Positions 8,120 to 15,645 of a stretch of 64,000 nt of DNA are shown here, one piece after another. The stretch spans positions 2,356,001 through 2,420,000 of the forward strand of contig NZ_JAUFQR010000001.1 in the NCBI RefSeq assembly GCF_030409875.1, in the 5' to 3' direction. A program made the position numbers and the translations under genes. The first letter of the stretch is position 1. Each line of letters starts with the position of its first letter. The DNA is from Chryseobacterium tructae. GTDB taxonomy: Bacteria > Bacteroidota > Bacteroidia > Flavobacteriales > Weeksellaceae. The notes beneath the pieces were generated by a model. It saw only the letters and a program-made list of their open reading frames with translations, made no database searches and had not been told where the DNA came from.

Positions 8120-9241
8120 TTATGAAGCAGTCTCGCCATGTGTTATGCCATACTCTGTTTCCGAAATCATATAATCCACAACCTTAGTAAGATCGCCGGT
8201 TTCCTTGAATATCTGGAGTTGTCTGTCTGCGCCGGTTCCGTTTTCCAAAATTTTCCATGCGTATTCTACCTCATGACGGCATCCTAAATCGTCTACTACA
8301 TCATCTATAAACTCCAGTAATTCTTTTAATAAGATAGGATAAGGAACAGATTCTTCTTTTCCAAAGTCAATCAGATGAGATTCGATGCCACTTTTTGAAG
8401 CACGCCATTTATTTTCGTTCAACAAGAGTCTTCTGTAGCTTCTGAAGCTTAGATTTTGTTGGTGAAGTTTATAAATTTTGGCCACTAAACTCTGCATAAT
8501 GGCTGCAAGACATACTGTTTCATCAATTCTTAATGGCATATCACAGATCCTGAACTCAATGGTAGGGTAGAACGGGTGAACCCTTAAGTCCCACCATATT
8601 TTCTTGGCATTGTCAATGGTTCCTGTTTTTACCAGAAGATCAACATAGCTGTCAAATTCAGCTAAAGAGTTGAAGTAACTTGGAATACCGGTTCTCGGAA
8701 ATTTAACGAAAATTTCCTGTCTGTAGGATTTAAACCCTGTATATCTTCCAATCCAGAATGGAGAATTGGTAGATAAAGCATAAACGTGAGGCAGAAAATA
8801 ACGCATTACATTCTGAATTCTTACTCCTTCTTCACGATTAGGGATTCCAATATGTACGTGAAGCCCAAAAATCAGATTTTCACGGGCAACATCGCCCATA
8901 TCATCTACGATTTTGATGTATCTTTCCCCTTGGGTGATACTATTGTCAGACCAATGAGAAAAAGGATGGGTTCCGCCTCCGGAAACACGTAATCCCTGTT
9001 CGTGGGCAGTATTGATCAAATGTCTTCTCAAATTCGTTAATTCTGCTCTGGCTTCCTGGATATTTTGACAGATTCCAGTCTCCATCTCAATCATGGATTC
9101 GTGCATTTCGTGCTTTAGATTTTCACTTAATACCGCCTTTCCACCTTCGATGATTTTTGATACATGAGAAATCAGATCCCTGCTTTCAACATCAATAATC
9201 TGATATTCTTCTTCGATTCCAATAGTAAACTGATGATGCAT
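8120..9241 (-). CDS. Carboxylate-amine ligase, GCS2/YbdK family
   Basis: 373 residues of the glutamate-cysteine ligase type 2 superfamily, which forms an amide between a carboxylate and an amine using ATP. Visible landmarks are the first strand FTIGIEEEY (5-13) with metal-binding Glu residues, GLHVHIG at 126-132, the substrate-site segment TIEFRICD and the C-terminal RHEVEYAWKILENGTGADRQ. I chose the ATG at 9239-9241. A longer reading frame beginning at a TTG (9307) would overlap the preceding gene and add a sequence not found in the family. It sits 32 bp after an ATP-grasp gene and 33 bp before the GATase-like gene. Not necessarily a true gamma-glutamylcysteine synthetase; many YbdK-type members have unknown substrates. 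Confidence 0.88.
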   Translation of the reverse strand: MHHQFTIGIEEEYQIIDVESRDLISHVSKIIEGGKAVLSENLKHEMHESMIEMETGICQNIQEARAELTNLRRHLINTAHEQGLRVSGGGTHPFSHWSDNSITQGERYIKIVDDMGDVARENLIFGLHVHIGIPNREEGVRIQNVMRYFLPHVYALSTNSPFWIGRYTGFKSYRQEIFVKFPRTGIPSYFNSLAEFDSYVDLLVKTGTIDNAKKIWWDLRVHPFYPTIEFRICDMPLRIDETVCLAAIMQSLVAKIYKLHQQNLSFRSYRRLLLNENKWRASKSGIESHLIDFGKEESVPYPILLKELLEFIDDVVDDLGCRHEVEYAWKILENGTGADRQLQIFKETGDLTKVVDYMISETEYGITHGETAS

Positions 9242-9273
9242 TGTCTTGTGTTTTTTTATTCTTTTTTTCAAAC

Positions 9274-10227
9274 TTATTTTATGGAATCTTTCACAAAAGT
9301 TCCCCAAGTGATATTAGGTTTTCCCGGAACATATTCCTTGGCTTTTTCAATAGCCAGTTTTGCAGCATGTTCTATAATCCATGCAAAATTCTCTTCTCCT
9401 ACAGAATTTCTGTCTGCATCCGGAGCTGGATTGCAGAAGTCGATCGCATAAGGAATACCATCTCTTACAGCAAATTCTACGGTATTGAAATCATATCCTA
9501 AAGCTTCATTCATTTTAATTGTATAATCATGAATGGTTTTCAATAATTTTTCAAGCTCTTTACCTTGTGTCTGGTGGGTTGTGGCATATCTCAGGTGATG
9601 CGGATTTCTAGGTTCATAAGGCATAATATGTACATATTTTCTGCCCAGGCAATAAACCCTGTAATAATCATCAAAGACAATTTCCTCCTGAACCATCATG
9701 ACCAGTTGTTCTGTTTCTCCAAGCTTATTCCAAAGATCATCCGGGTTTTCTACTCTGTAAACGCTTTTCCAGCCACCACCATCGTGAGGTTTCATATAAG
9801 CCGGGAATCCTACATAATTGAAAATATATTCCCAGTCGTGAGGAAATTTAAGGTTTCTGAATGAAGTTTCCGAAGTATCGGTTGGTCTCTCATGAGAGGG
9901 AAGCAATACAGTTTTCGGTAACGGAATTCCTAATTTGCTCATCAGTGCATTATTAAAAAACTTTTCATCAGCACTCCACCAAAACGGGTTATTGATTACA
10001 TAAGTGCCATTAAGTGCGGCATTTTTCAGATATGCTCTGTAAAAGGGAACATCCTGCGAAATTCTGTCGATGATGACGGCATAACCATAATCTGCACCTT
10101 GTTCAAGTTTATCAATGGTAACAGGCTCGGCCACAATATCTCCGCCACCCAGTTCATTGACTTTGTCTATAAATGCCCAGGGAAATGTGTCCTCCATACC
10201 GAATAGAATTCCTACTTTTTTTGTCAT
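9274..10227 (-). CDS. ATP-grasp ligase of unknown substrate
   Basis: 317 residues. The fold is visible from a Rossmann-like N-terminal domain (KKVGILFGME), a middle ATP-binding loop YMKPHDGGGWKSVYRV with Lys146, a segment VQEEIVF for the adenine-contacting linker, and C-terminal metal-binding strands TVEFAV and AIDFCNPAPD. Such enzymes activate a carboxylate as acyl phosphate and attack it with an amine. It is the first gene of a tight three-gene group (ATP-grasp, GCS2, GATase) with 32-33 bp spacers, so a two-ligase pathway is likely. The 299-bp gap upstream suggests its own promoter. Substrate cannot be inferred. Confidence 0.85.
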   Translation of the reverse strand: MTKKVGILFGMEDTFPWAFIDKVNELGGGDIVAEPVTIDKLEQGADYGYAVIIDRISQDVPFYRAYLKNAALNGTYVINNPFWWSADEKFFNNALMSKLGIPLPKTVLLPSHERPTDTSETSFRNLKFPHDWEYIFNYVGFPAYMKPHDGGGWKSVYRVENPDDLWNKLGETEQLVMMVQEEIVFDDYYRVYCLGRKYVHIMPYEPRNPHHLRYATTHQTQGKELEKLLKTIHDYTIKMNEALGYDFNTVEFAVRDGIPYAIDFCNPAPDADRNSVGEENFAWIIEHAAKLAIEKAKEYVPGKPNITWGTFVKDSIK

Positions 10228-10486
10228 AATTTTTGTTTTTAATGGGTGTATATTTTTTCTATTTTATCTTTTTTTTGGATGAAAAAAGGTTTTCAGTCCA
10301 GATTTAGCTCGTGTGATTTCTTTGATTACCTCATCAAAGATCCTTTGAATTTTCGACCACTCCGGCTGAGGGAGATATCATGTCCTCAATTGTGATATTG
10401 GCAGAAACTGAAAATTTTAAATTTTCAAAAGACTTAATGCACACTCACACACAGGTAGTAGTAGCTTAAAATAACCTAAGTGTTAA

Positions 10487-10523
10487 AAACTTTAGTGCCT
10501 AAAAATAAAGGCTAAGTTTAAAA
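10487..10523 (-). terminator. Probable terminator after the island esterase
   Basis: On the minus strand AAACTTAGCCT and AGGCACTAAAGTTT form a bulged stem around an AT loop, followed by a T run. It begins four bases beyond the esterase stop. The rest of the 10228-10526 gap shows no gene; it should carry the promoter of the ATP-grasp/GCS2/GATase group, but I found no clear TAnnTTTG element. Confidence 0.55.
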
Positions 10524-10526
10524 ACT

Positions 10527-11239
10527 CTAAGAAAAATAAGCTCCAATAAATGTTGGAAAAACAAGTCTCCACAATGGCCAGTCGTGTCCAATCCATTTTC
10601 TTTCATCATACCAGAAATCAATGCCTTTTACCCTTAAAATTTCAGCCATTTCAATATTCTTGTCCTTACAGATATCCTGATCGGAAGTACTCAATACAAT
10701 ATGCATGTGTTTGTATTTCCAGGCTTCATCATTTCTTACAAACTCCCTTGGACAGTTGAAATAACCAGGTCATCAGAATAACCATTCATGAAGTTTCTTA
10801 CACTGAAAGCTCCTGATAGACAAAATAAATGAGAAACCACATCTGGAAATCTGAAAGCGAAATTAGCGGCGTGATAGCCCCCAAAACTGGCTCCTGCCAC
10901 TGCTACTCGATGAGTTTTATGAAGCTTTTGAATGTAGGGCACAAATTCCAAAATCAAAAACTGGACATAGCGTTCATAGTTTTTTATTCTCTGCTGTGGA
11001 GATATTTTTTCATCATAAAAACTCCAACTATCAATGGTCTGAATATTATAAAGCTTTACTTTTCCCTGTTCTACGAACCAATTGATGCTTCCGTTAAGAT
11101 GAAAATCATGGTTCTGGGTGTATTGTCCTTGAGAAGTCGGGAACATAATGATAGGGTGTCCATAATTTCCGGTTACTTCTACTTTAAGGCTTGTTCCCAG
11201 TATATTGGAATAGTAGTCTGTATGTTCTATATGAGGCAT
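10527..11239 (-). CDS. Alpha/beta-hydrolase esterase, frame broken near 10763
   Basis: The uninterrupted part is 167 residues and ends early. Restoring one base in the run at 10763-10764 (minus-strand GGTTATTTC to GGTTTATTTC) gives a 237-residue protein ending at the stop 10527-10529. It has the esterase-like fold: nucleophile elbow GASFGG with Ser118, then after the break the STSDQD segment (candidate acid) and WIGHDWPLW (candidate His). Without the second half the triad would be incomplete. No signal peptide, so cytoplasmic. It lies 28 bp after the 92-residue gene in the island and could hydrolyse an ester or amide of the pathway product. Other genes here show similar run-length errors, so I regard the break as a sequencing artefact, though a real pseudogene cannot be excluded. 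Confidence 0.75.
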
Positions 11240-11267
11240 TTTTTCTTATTTGGTTTTAATATGGTCA

Positions 11268-11546
11268 TTATAATCTTTTGAGAAATTCAATTCCTCCGAG
11301 TTTGTCATGTTCCAGAATATCCAGTACCAAAGTTCCTAACTCAGGATGTTCCAGTATGATATTTTCTTTAAAGATCCATTGGGATCCGCGCTGATTGGCA
11401 TCGGTAGAGTCAACGAATCTGTAATAGGTTCTGTTTTCCCATTTTCCAGTATTAATCTTGTCTAAATTATGAATTAAAACAGGCCTTTCTGGCAGATTTA
11501 ATTTTATAAAATCAATACTGCTTTGAATATCAGTTTGCCTATTCAT
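11268..11546 (-). CDS. Small conserved-looking hypothetical protein in the amidoligase island
   Basis: 92 residues, soluble, acidic and hydrophilic overall, with no signal peptide and no motif I recognise. It begins two bases after the stop of the ATP-grasp gene upstream and is followed 28 bp later by the esterase, so it is surely in the same transcript. The tight coupling suggests a subunit or accessory factor of the neighbouring ligase, which is inference only. Stretches such as GKWENRTYYRFVDSTDANQRG and a C-terminal ILEHDKLGGIEFLKRL would be useful search seeds. Confidence 0.7.
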   Translation of the reverse strand: MNRQTDIQSSIDFIKLNLPERPVLIHNLDKINTGKWENRTYYRFVDSTDANQRGSQWIFKENIILEHPELGTLVLDILEHDKLGGIEFLKRL

Positions 11547-11548
11547 TT

Positions 11549-12763
11549 TTAAGACATTAATTTACTGCTTTTTGGAGGGAGAATATTGAGCATTTCTGCA
11601 TTGATTTTTTCTGCAGCACTGTCCAATCTTTCCTCTATCACAGACGCTTCACTGGATTTGTAAACAATCCCAACATGATAGTCTATGGGGAGAAATTTTA
11701 CAACTTCTTCACATTCAAATTTGCTGTAATCGGGTTCTTTATCTTTAATAAGAGCGACAATAAGTCCGGAGTAATAGCCTGTAGGAGGAGAGACACTATA
11801 GTTTTGGTTTCTTAAAAGAGCATCTTCGATTTTAGCCCATTCCCGCCAGATATTGACACCACTTGAAGCCTCTACCAAATCAGGAATATGTGCACCACCT
11901 ACTCTTGAAGAGGTTTCCAGGAAGTACCATTTTCCATCTTCTTTTCCACGAATAAATTCTGTATGGGTAGCTCCGTTGAGAAGTCCGAAATTGGAAAGTA
12001 CTCTGGAATTAATTTCTTCCAATGCTTTGAATTCATCAGAGTATCTTCCTAATGTTTTAGATCTGAAAACACCACCCTCATGAGAAACCTGCATAGGAGG
12101 AGCAAGATATTTTGATGCAGAAGTAAATACAATTTCTTTATTGAATGTAAGGCTGTCTACATGATATACATCTCCGGGTTTAAAGCTTTCCAGCAAGAAA
12201 AGATGGCGCTCTTCTCCAAGGATATCCAACGCTTCGTGAAGCTGTTCTTTAGTCATGATCTTTTTGATTCCTGATGCAGAAGCTTCCGATCGGGGTTTAA
12301 GTACCCAAGGTGCAGGAACTTTATCCACAAACTCATTCACCGTATCATCATTGAAAACAGCTGTGAATTCCGGAACATTAATCCCTGAATCTTTTGCTTT
12401 TTGACGCATGGCGAGTTTATCTCTGAAATAGCGATGGGTAGTTTGGCCCATTCCCGGAATACGAAAAGTTTCCCGGATCAGGGCAGCTTTTTCCACGTCA
12501 TAGTCATCAAGAGCTACAACAGCATCCACTTTTCTGGTTTTCATCAGGTGTGAAAATCCCTGAATCAGATGCTCAAGGTTCCAGACAGACGGTTTAATTT
12601 CAGGCATATAAAATACCTCATCAATGGCATGCCAGGGCCAGTTTTTTTCTTTAAGATTTTCTGATGTTACTAAGATGATTTTATTACCGAGCTTCTTCAT
12701 TTCATCCATGAAATCATAGCCCTTGTAATAGCACGAAATACATACTATAATTTTCTCCTCCAT
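11549..12763 (-). CDS. ATP-grasp carboxylate-amine ligase (dipeptide ligase-like)
   Basis: 404 residues, first gene of the operon that continues with the 92-residue protein and the esterase. Typical ATP-grasp order is visible: a Rossmann-like N-terminal domain with ALDDYD near 84-89, a central domain with FRDKLAMRQKAKDSGI, the ATP-binding strand WVLKPRSEASASGI with Lys156, the hinge FLLESFKPGDVYHVD, and the metal-binding strand FLETSSRVGGAH with Glu283 and Arg287. This arrangement resembles amino-acid ligases of the bacilysin/carnosine synthase type, which join two amino acids. A TATTTTTG promoter element is 30 bp upstream. Substrates cannot be deduced. Confidence 0.85.
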   Translation of the reverse strand: MEEKIIVCISCYYKGYDFMDEMKKLGNKIILVTSENLKEKNWPWHAIDEVFYMPEIKPSVWNLEHLIQGFSHLMKTRKVDAVVALDDYDVEKAALIRETFRIPGMGQTTHRYFRDKLAMRQKAKDSGINVPEFTAVFNDDTVNEFVDKVPAPWVLKPRSEASASGIKKIMTKEQLHEALDILGEERHLFLLESFKPGDVYHVDSLTFNKEIVFTSASKYLAPPMQVSHEGGVFRSKTLGRYSDEFKALEEINSRVLSNFGLLNGATHTEFIRGKEDGKWYFLETSSRVGGAHIPDLVEASSGVNIWREWAKIEDALLRNQNYSVSPPTGYYSGLIVALIKDKEPDYSKFECEEVVKFLPIDYHVGIVYKSSEASVIEERLDSAAEKINAEMLNILPPKSSKLMS

Positions 12764-12792
12764 ATAATGTTTTTTAAGTTTTAGTGAATTAT

Positions 12793-12800
12793 CAAAAATA
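12793..12800 (-). promoter_or_regulatory. -7 promoter element (TATTTTTG) of the ATP-grasp/esterase operon
   Basis: A TAnnTTTG match on the minus strand, about 30 bp upstream of the ATP-grasp start at 12763. It is the clearest promoter within the amidoligase island. Confidence 0.55.
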
Positions 12801-12903
12801 AAAGCAATTCTTTATTATTTGATTAATATCAAAAATTAAAATATGATATACTTTCCTAAATCACTAATCAAGTATACAGAGAATTTTTGTAATAAACTAA
12901 TTT

Positions 12904-14319
12904 TTAGTGATAATTTTCGATTAAATCCGACAATAGTTGAACACCAAAACCAGTAGCTGCTTTTTCCTTAGCATATCCTACATTTCCAAAGGCAACTCCT
13001 GCGATGTCTAAATGTGCCCATTTAGGGTGGTTCTCAGTGAATTGCTCTAGAAATTTAGCGGCAATAATACAGTCTCCAACAGGTTTCATAGAGATGTTTT
13101 TTAAGTCGGCTACATCAGACTGAATATCGTCTTTCCAAATATCCCATAAAGGAAGATTCCAAAGCCTTTGATTGGTTTGATCTCCGGTTTTTATTAAAAG
13201 ATTTTTCAATTCTTCATTATTAGAAAACATTGCTCCACAAGTATCGCCAAACATTCTTACTGAACTTCCTGTTAAAGTTGCGAGATCAATAAGGAAATCT
13301 GTTTTATAGTTTTTTGCTAAATAAGAAAGTCCGTCTGCAAGAATCAATCGGCCTTCTGCATCAGTATCAATAACTTCAATCGTTTTTCCATTGTAAGCTG
13401 TAATAACATCACTTGGGAGTAACGCTTTTTCAGAAACAGCGTTGTCTGTGATAGGAAGGATCGCGGTGATATTAACAGGAAGTTTCATTTCTGCAGCATA
13501 GATCAAGGCGCCTAGAACAGCTGTTGCACCACCCATATCAGATTTCATATAGTGCAGATTGGCAGAACCCTTGATGGAAATTCCTCCTGTATCAAAAAGA
13601 ACACACTTCCCAACAAGTCCAAATGTTTTGGCATTTTTCACCGTGGTTTTATATTCCAAAATAGTAAATGCTGCATCATAGGCACTTCCTTGATTAACGG
13701 CAAGATAAGCCCCCAGTCCAAGCTCTTCACATTTCTTTCGATTGAAAACGGTATACTTTAATTCATATTTTTTGGCCATATTTTTAAGATATGAGCTAAA
13801 AATATCCGGTTTTTTGAGATTAGCAGGTTTGTTTAGCCAATCCTGACAGGCAATTTGTCCATTGCTTAAGGCTTCAGCTTTTTGGCTAATGTGATCCAGT
13901 CTTTTCTGGCTTAAATTCTCAAAATGCAGTTCGAATTTTGCATTCCAGAACGGGTGATTTTTTTCAAAAGGATAATTATAAGTTCCGATGAGGAGTCCCT
14001 TTACAAATTCTTCAAACTGTTTTTCACTAAGGAAATCGGCCAATAGTAAAGTTGAAACAGCTTGTAGTTTTTCTTTCTGGGATTGTGAAAATTTTACTCC
14101 AATCTGCTGGATTTCGAAGTTTTGAAAAGTAGATTTTCCCAGTCCGATAAAGTAAGTGATTCCTTCCTCATGGGCATTGATGAAAATCTCATACTTTTTT
14201 CCCGTGAAGAATGTTGAAATATTTTTATTGAAATTCTTGTTGGTCTTTGCCCATTCTTCCTCTGTGAATAAATGGAAAACCTGAGTGTAATTGTTATTTT
14301 TTTTGTTGATTAGTTTCAT
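12904..14319 (-). CDS. Leucyl aminopeptidase family protein (M17)
   Basis: 471 residues, the usual M17 length. The C-terminal catalytic domain has the family metal-binding and catalytic signatures: VGKCVLFDTGGISIKG and MKSDMGGA, and the diagnostic IDTDAEGRLILADGL (family NTDAEGR, with D for N). The N-terminal half is divergent, as is usual. The enzyme removes N-terminal residues from peptides, or splits dipeptides, with two metal ions in a hexamer. It is expected to be cytoplasmic. It ends 104 bp before position 12800 and follows the second esterase by four bases, suggesting an esterase-aminopeptidase operon. Placed among peptide ligases, it may recycle their products, or it may be a general peptidase. 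Confidence 0.9.
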   Translation of the reverse strand: MKLINKKNNNYTQVFHLFTEEEWAKTNKNFNKNISTFFTGKKYEIFINAHEEGITYFIGLGKSTFQNFEIQQIGVKFSQSQKEKLQAVSTLLLADFLSEKQFEEFVKGLLIGTYNYPFEKNHPFWNAKFELHFENLSQKRLDHISQKAEALSNGQIACQDWLNKPANLKKPDIFSSYLKNMAKKYELKYTVFNRKKCEELGLGAYLAVNQGSAYDAAFTILEYKTTVKNAKTFGLVGKCVLFDTGGISIKGSANLHYMKSDMGGATAVLGALIYAAEMKLPVNITAILPITDNAVSEKALLPSDVITAYNGKTIEVIDTDAEGRLILADGLSYLAKNYKTDFLIDLATLTGSSVRMFGDTCGAMFSNNEELKNLLIKTGDQTNQRLWNLPLWDIWKDDIQSDVADLKNISMKPVGDCIIAAKFLEQFTENHPKWAHLDIAGVAFGNVGYAKEKAATGFGVQLLSDLIENYH

Positions 14320-14323
14320 AAAT

Positions 14324-15448
14324 CTAGTTCTTAATGCTTTGTTGTTGTGGTTTTACTTCGACAGGATTTTCTGTGTTGTCATAGAACAGCCATTCAATAG
14401 CTCTTGGGAATTCCTGAGACCAATAAAATTCATTGTGTGTTCCTTCAGGATTAATGTTGGTTCTGAATTCAAAATCGAAAAGGTTCTTTTTCTCCCATCT
14501 TTTCAAATATTCCTCGAAAATATGGATTCTTTTTACCATTTTGGAACCTTCCTGGCCACCGCCATATAAATATATTTTTGTTTTAAAAGGGACTCTGAAG
14601 TTCATCATTGGGAAGTTATTGTTTGGTTCTACCCAAAGAGAAGGCGAGAAAATCAATAATTTGGAGTAAACTTCAGGATAAAGAAAGCCACTGTAGATAC
14701 TGATTAATGCTCCTAGTGAACTGCCACCGATTCCGGTGTTATCTCTGTCTTTTTTGGTGCGGTAATTTGCATCTACATAAGGTTTTAAAGTATCAGCAAT
14801 AAAGCGGATGTATTTTTTTCCTTCAGAACCATTCGCAACATTATCATTATCGAAGATATACTCTTTAATTCTTTCTTCACTTCCATGTTCAATGGCAATC
14901 ACAATGATGTCTCCACGCCCATATTCTGCAAGGATAGAAAGCTTTTTATCAATTTCCCAATTTCCGAAACCACTGCCTTCATTGAACAGATTTTGAGCAT
15001 CCTGAAGATATAAAACAGGATAATCTTTATCTGAGGTATGATAGTCATAGGGTAATACAGCCCATATCTTACGATAGCGATCCAGTTGTGGAATATAGAA
15101 TTTTTCAGAAATCACTTCAGCAATAGGGAAGAACTCTTCTTTGAAAGGCCCCCAGTTTAATCTCCATTTTTCTACTTGATCAGAAATTGCTTGTAGAGAC
15201 TTTTTAACCTTTCGGTTAGGAGTGATATTTCCGTATCGGTCAAGTTCAACATTTTCCCAACCTCCTTTGGTGAATTTATATTCTATTTCATCCGAAAGCG
15301 ATTGATTATCAATTTCTATGAAATAATTCCCAGGATTTAATTCCTTAAGTTGATAATTGTAGTCTTTAGGATTCCAATTATTGAAATTTCCGGTGATGAA
15401 TACCGGTCTGTCGTCTTTTTCATCAGTATAAAGTTCAAACCTCATCAT
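14324..15448 (-). CDS. Esterase D-family hydrolase with N-terminal carbohydrate-binding-like domain
   Basis: 374 residues. The N-terminal part (about 10-75) reads like an E-set/CBM48 domain, with VFITGNFNNWNP matching the glycogen-binding beta-sandwich style. It is followed by an esterase D-type alpha/beta hydrolase domain with elbow GGSSLG (Ser244), an upstream YPVLYLQDAQN strand, and a late EGTHNEFYW carrying the probable catalytic His. There is no signal peptide. Two ATGs are adjacent (15446-15448 and 15443-15445); I keep the first. It is divergent from glgB, 197 bp away, and GlgB carries a comparable N-terminal module, so binding or processing of alpha-glucan is possible. It also lies four bases from the M17 gene, linking it to the peptide island. 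Confidence 0.8.
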   Translation of the reverse strand: MMRFELYTDEKDDRPVFITGNFNNWNPKDYNYQLKELNPGNYFIEIDNQSLSDEIEYKFTKGGWENVELDRYGNITPNRKVKKSLQAISDQVEKWRLNWGPFKEEFFPIAEVISEKFYIPQLDRYRKIWAVLPYDYHTSDKDYPVLYLQDAQNLFNEGSGFGNWEIDKKLSILAEYGRGDIIVIAIEHGSEERIKEYIFDNDNVANGSEGKKYIRFIADTLKPYVDANYRTKKDRDNTGIGGSSLGALISIYSGFLYPEVYSKLLIFSPSLWVEPNNNFPMMNFRVPFKTKIYLYGGGQEGSKMVKRIHIFEEYLKRWEKKNLFDFEFRTNINPEGTHNEFYWSQEFPRAIEWLFYDNTENPVEVKPQQQSIKN

Positions 15449-15645
15449 AAGTGTTTAATAAATATTAGCTTGCTAAATTTATAAAAAAGATTGTTTTAGA
15501 ATCATAAAAAAGTGAATTAAAAAATGATATATTTGATAGGAAACGAAAGAAGAAAGCTAACTTGACAATTATTTGATGAATAATTAATCGCTAATGTCAG
15601 TATTTTTCGTAGTTTCAAGCAAAATATAAATACAAACTGATCTTG

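Noticed and set aside
9242..9307. Upstream extension of the GCS2 ligase from a TTG codon
   Set aside because: It overlaps the preceding ATP-grasp gene and adds sequence unlike the family; the ATG at 9239-9241 starts exactly at the conserved first strand.
10437..10469. A 10-codon frame MHTHTQVVVA on the + strand that could look like an attenuator leader peptide
   Set aside because: The neighbouring genes are on the minus strand, there is no downstream + strand biosynthetic gene, and no terminator/antiterminator pair follows.
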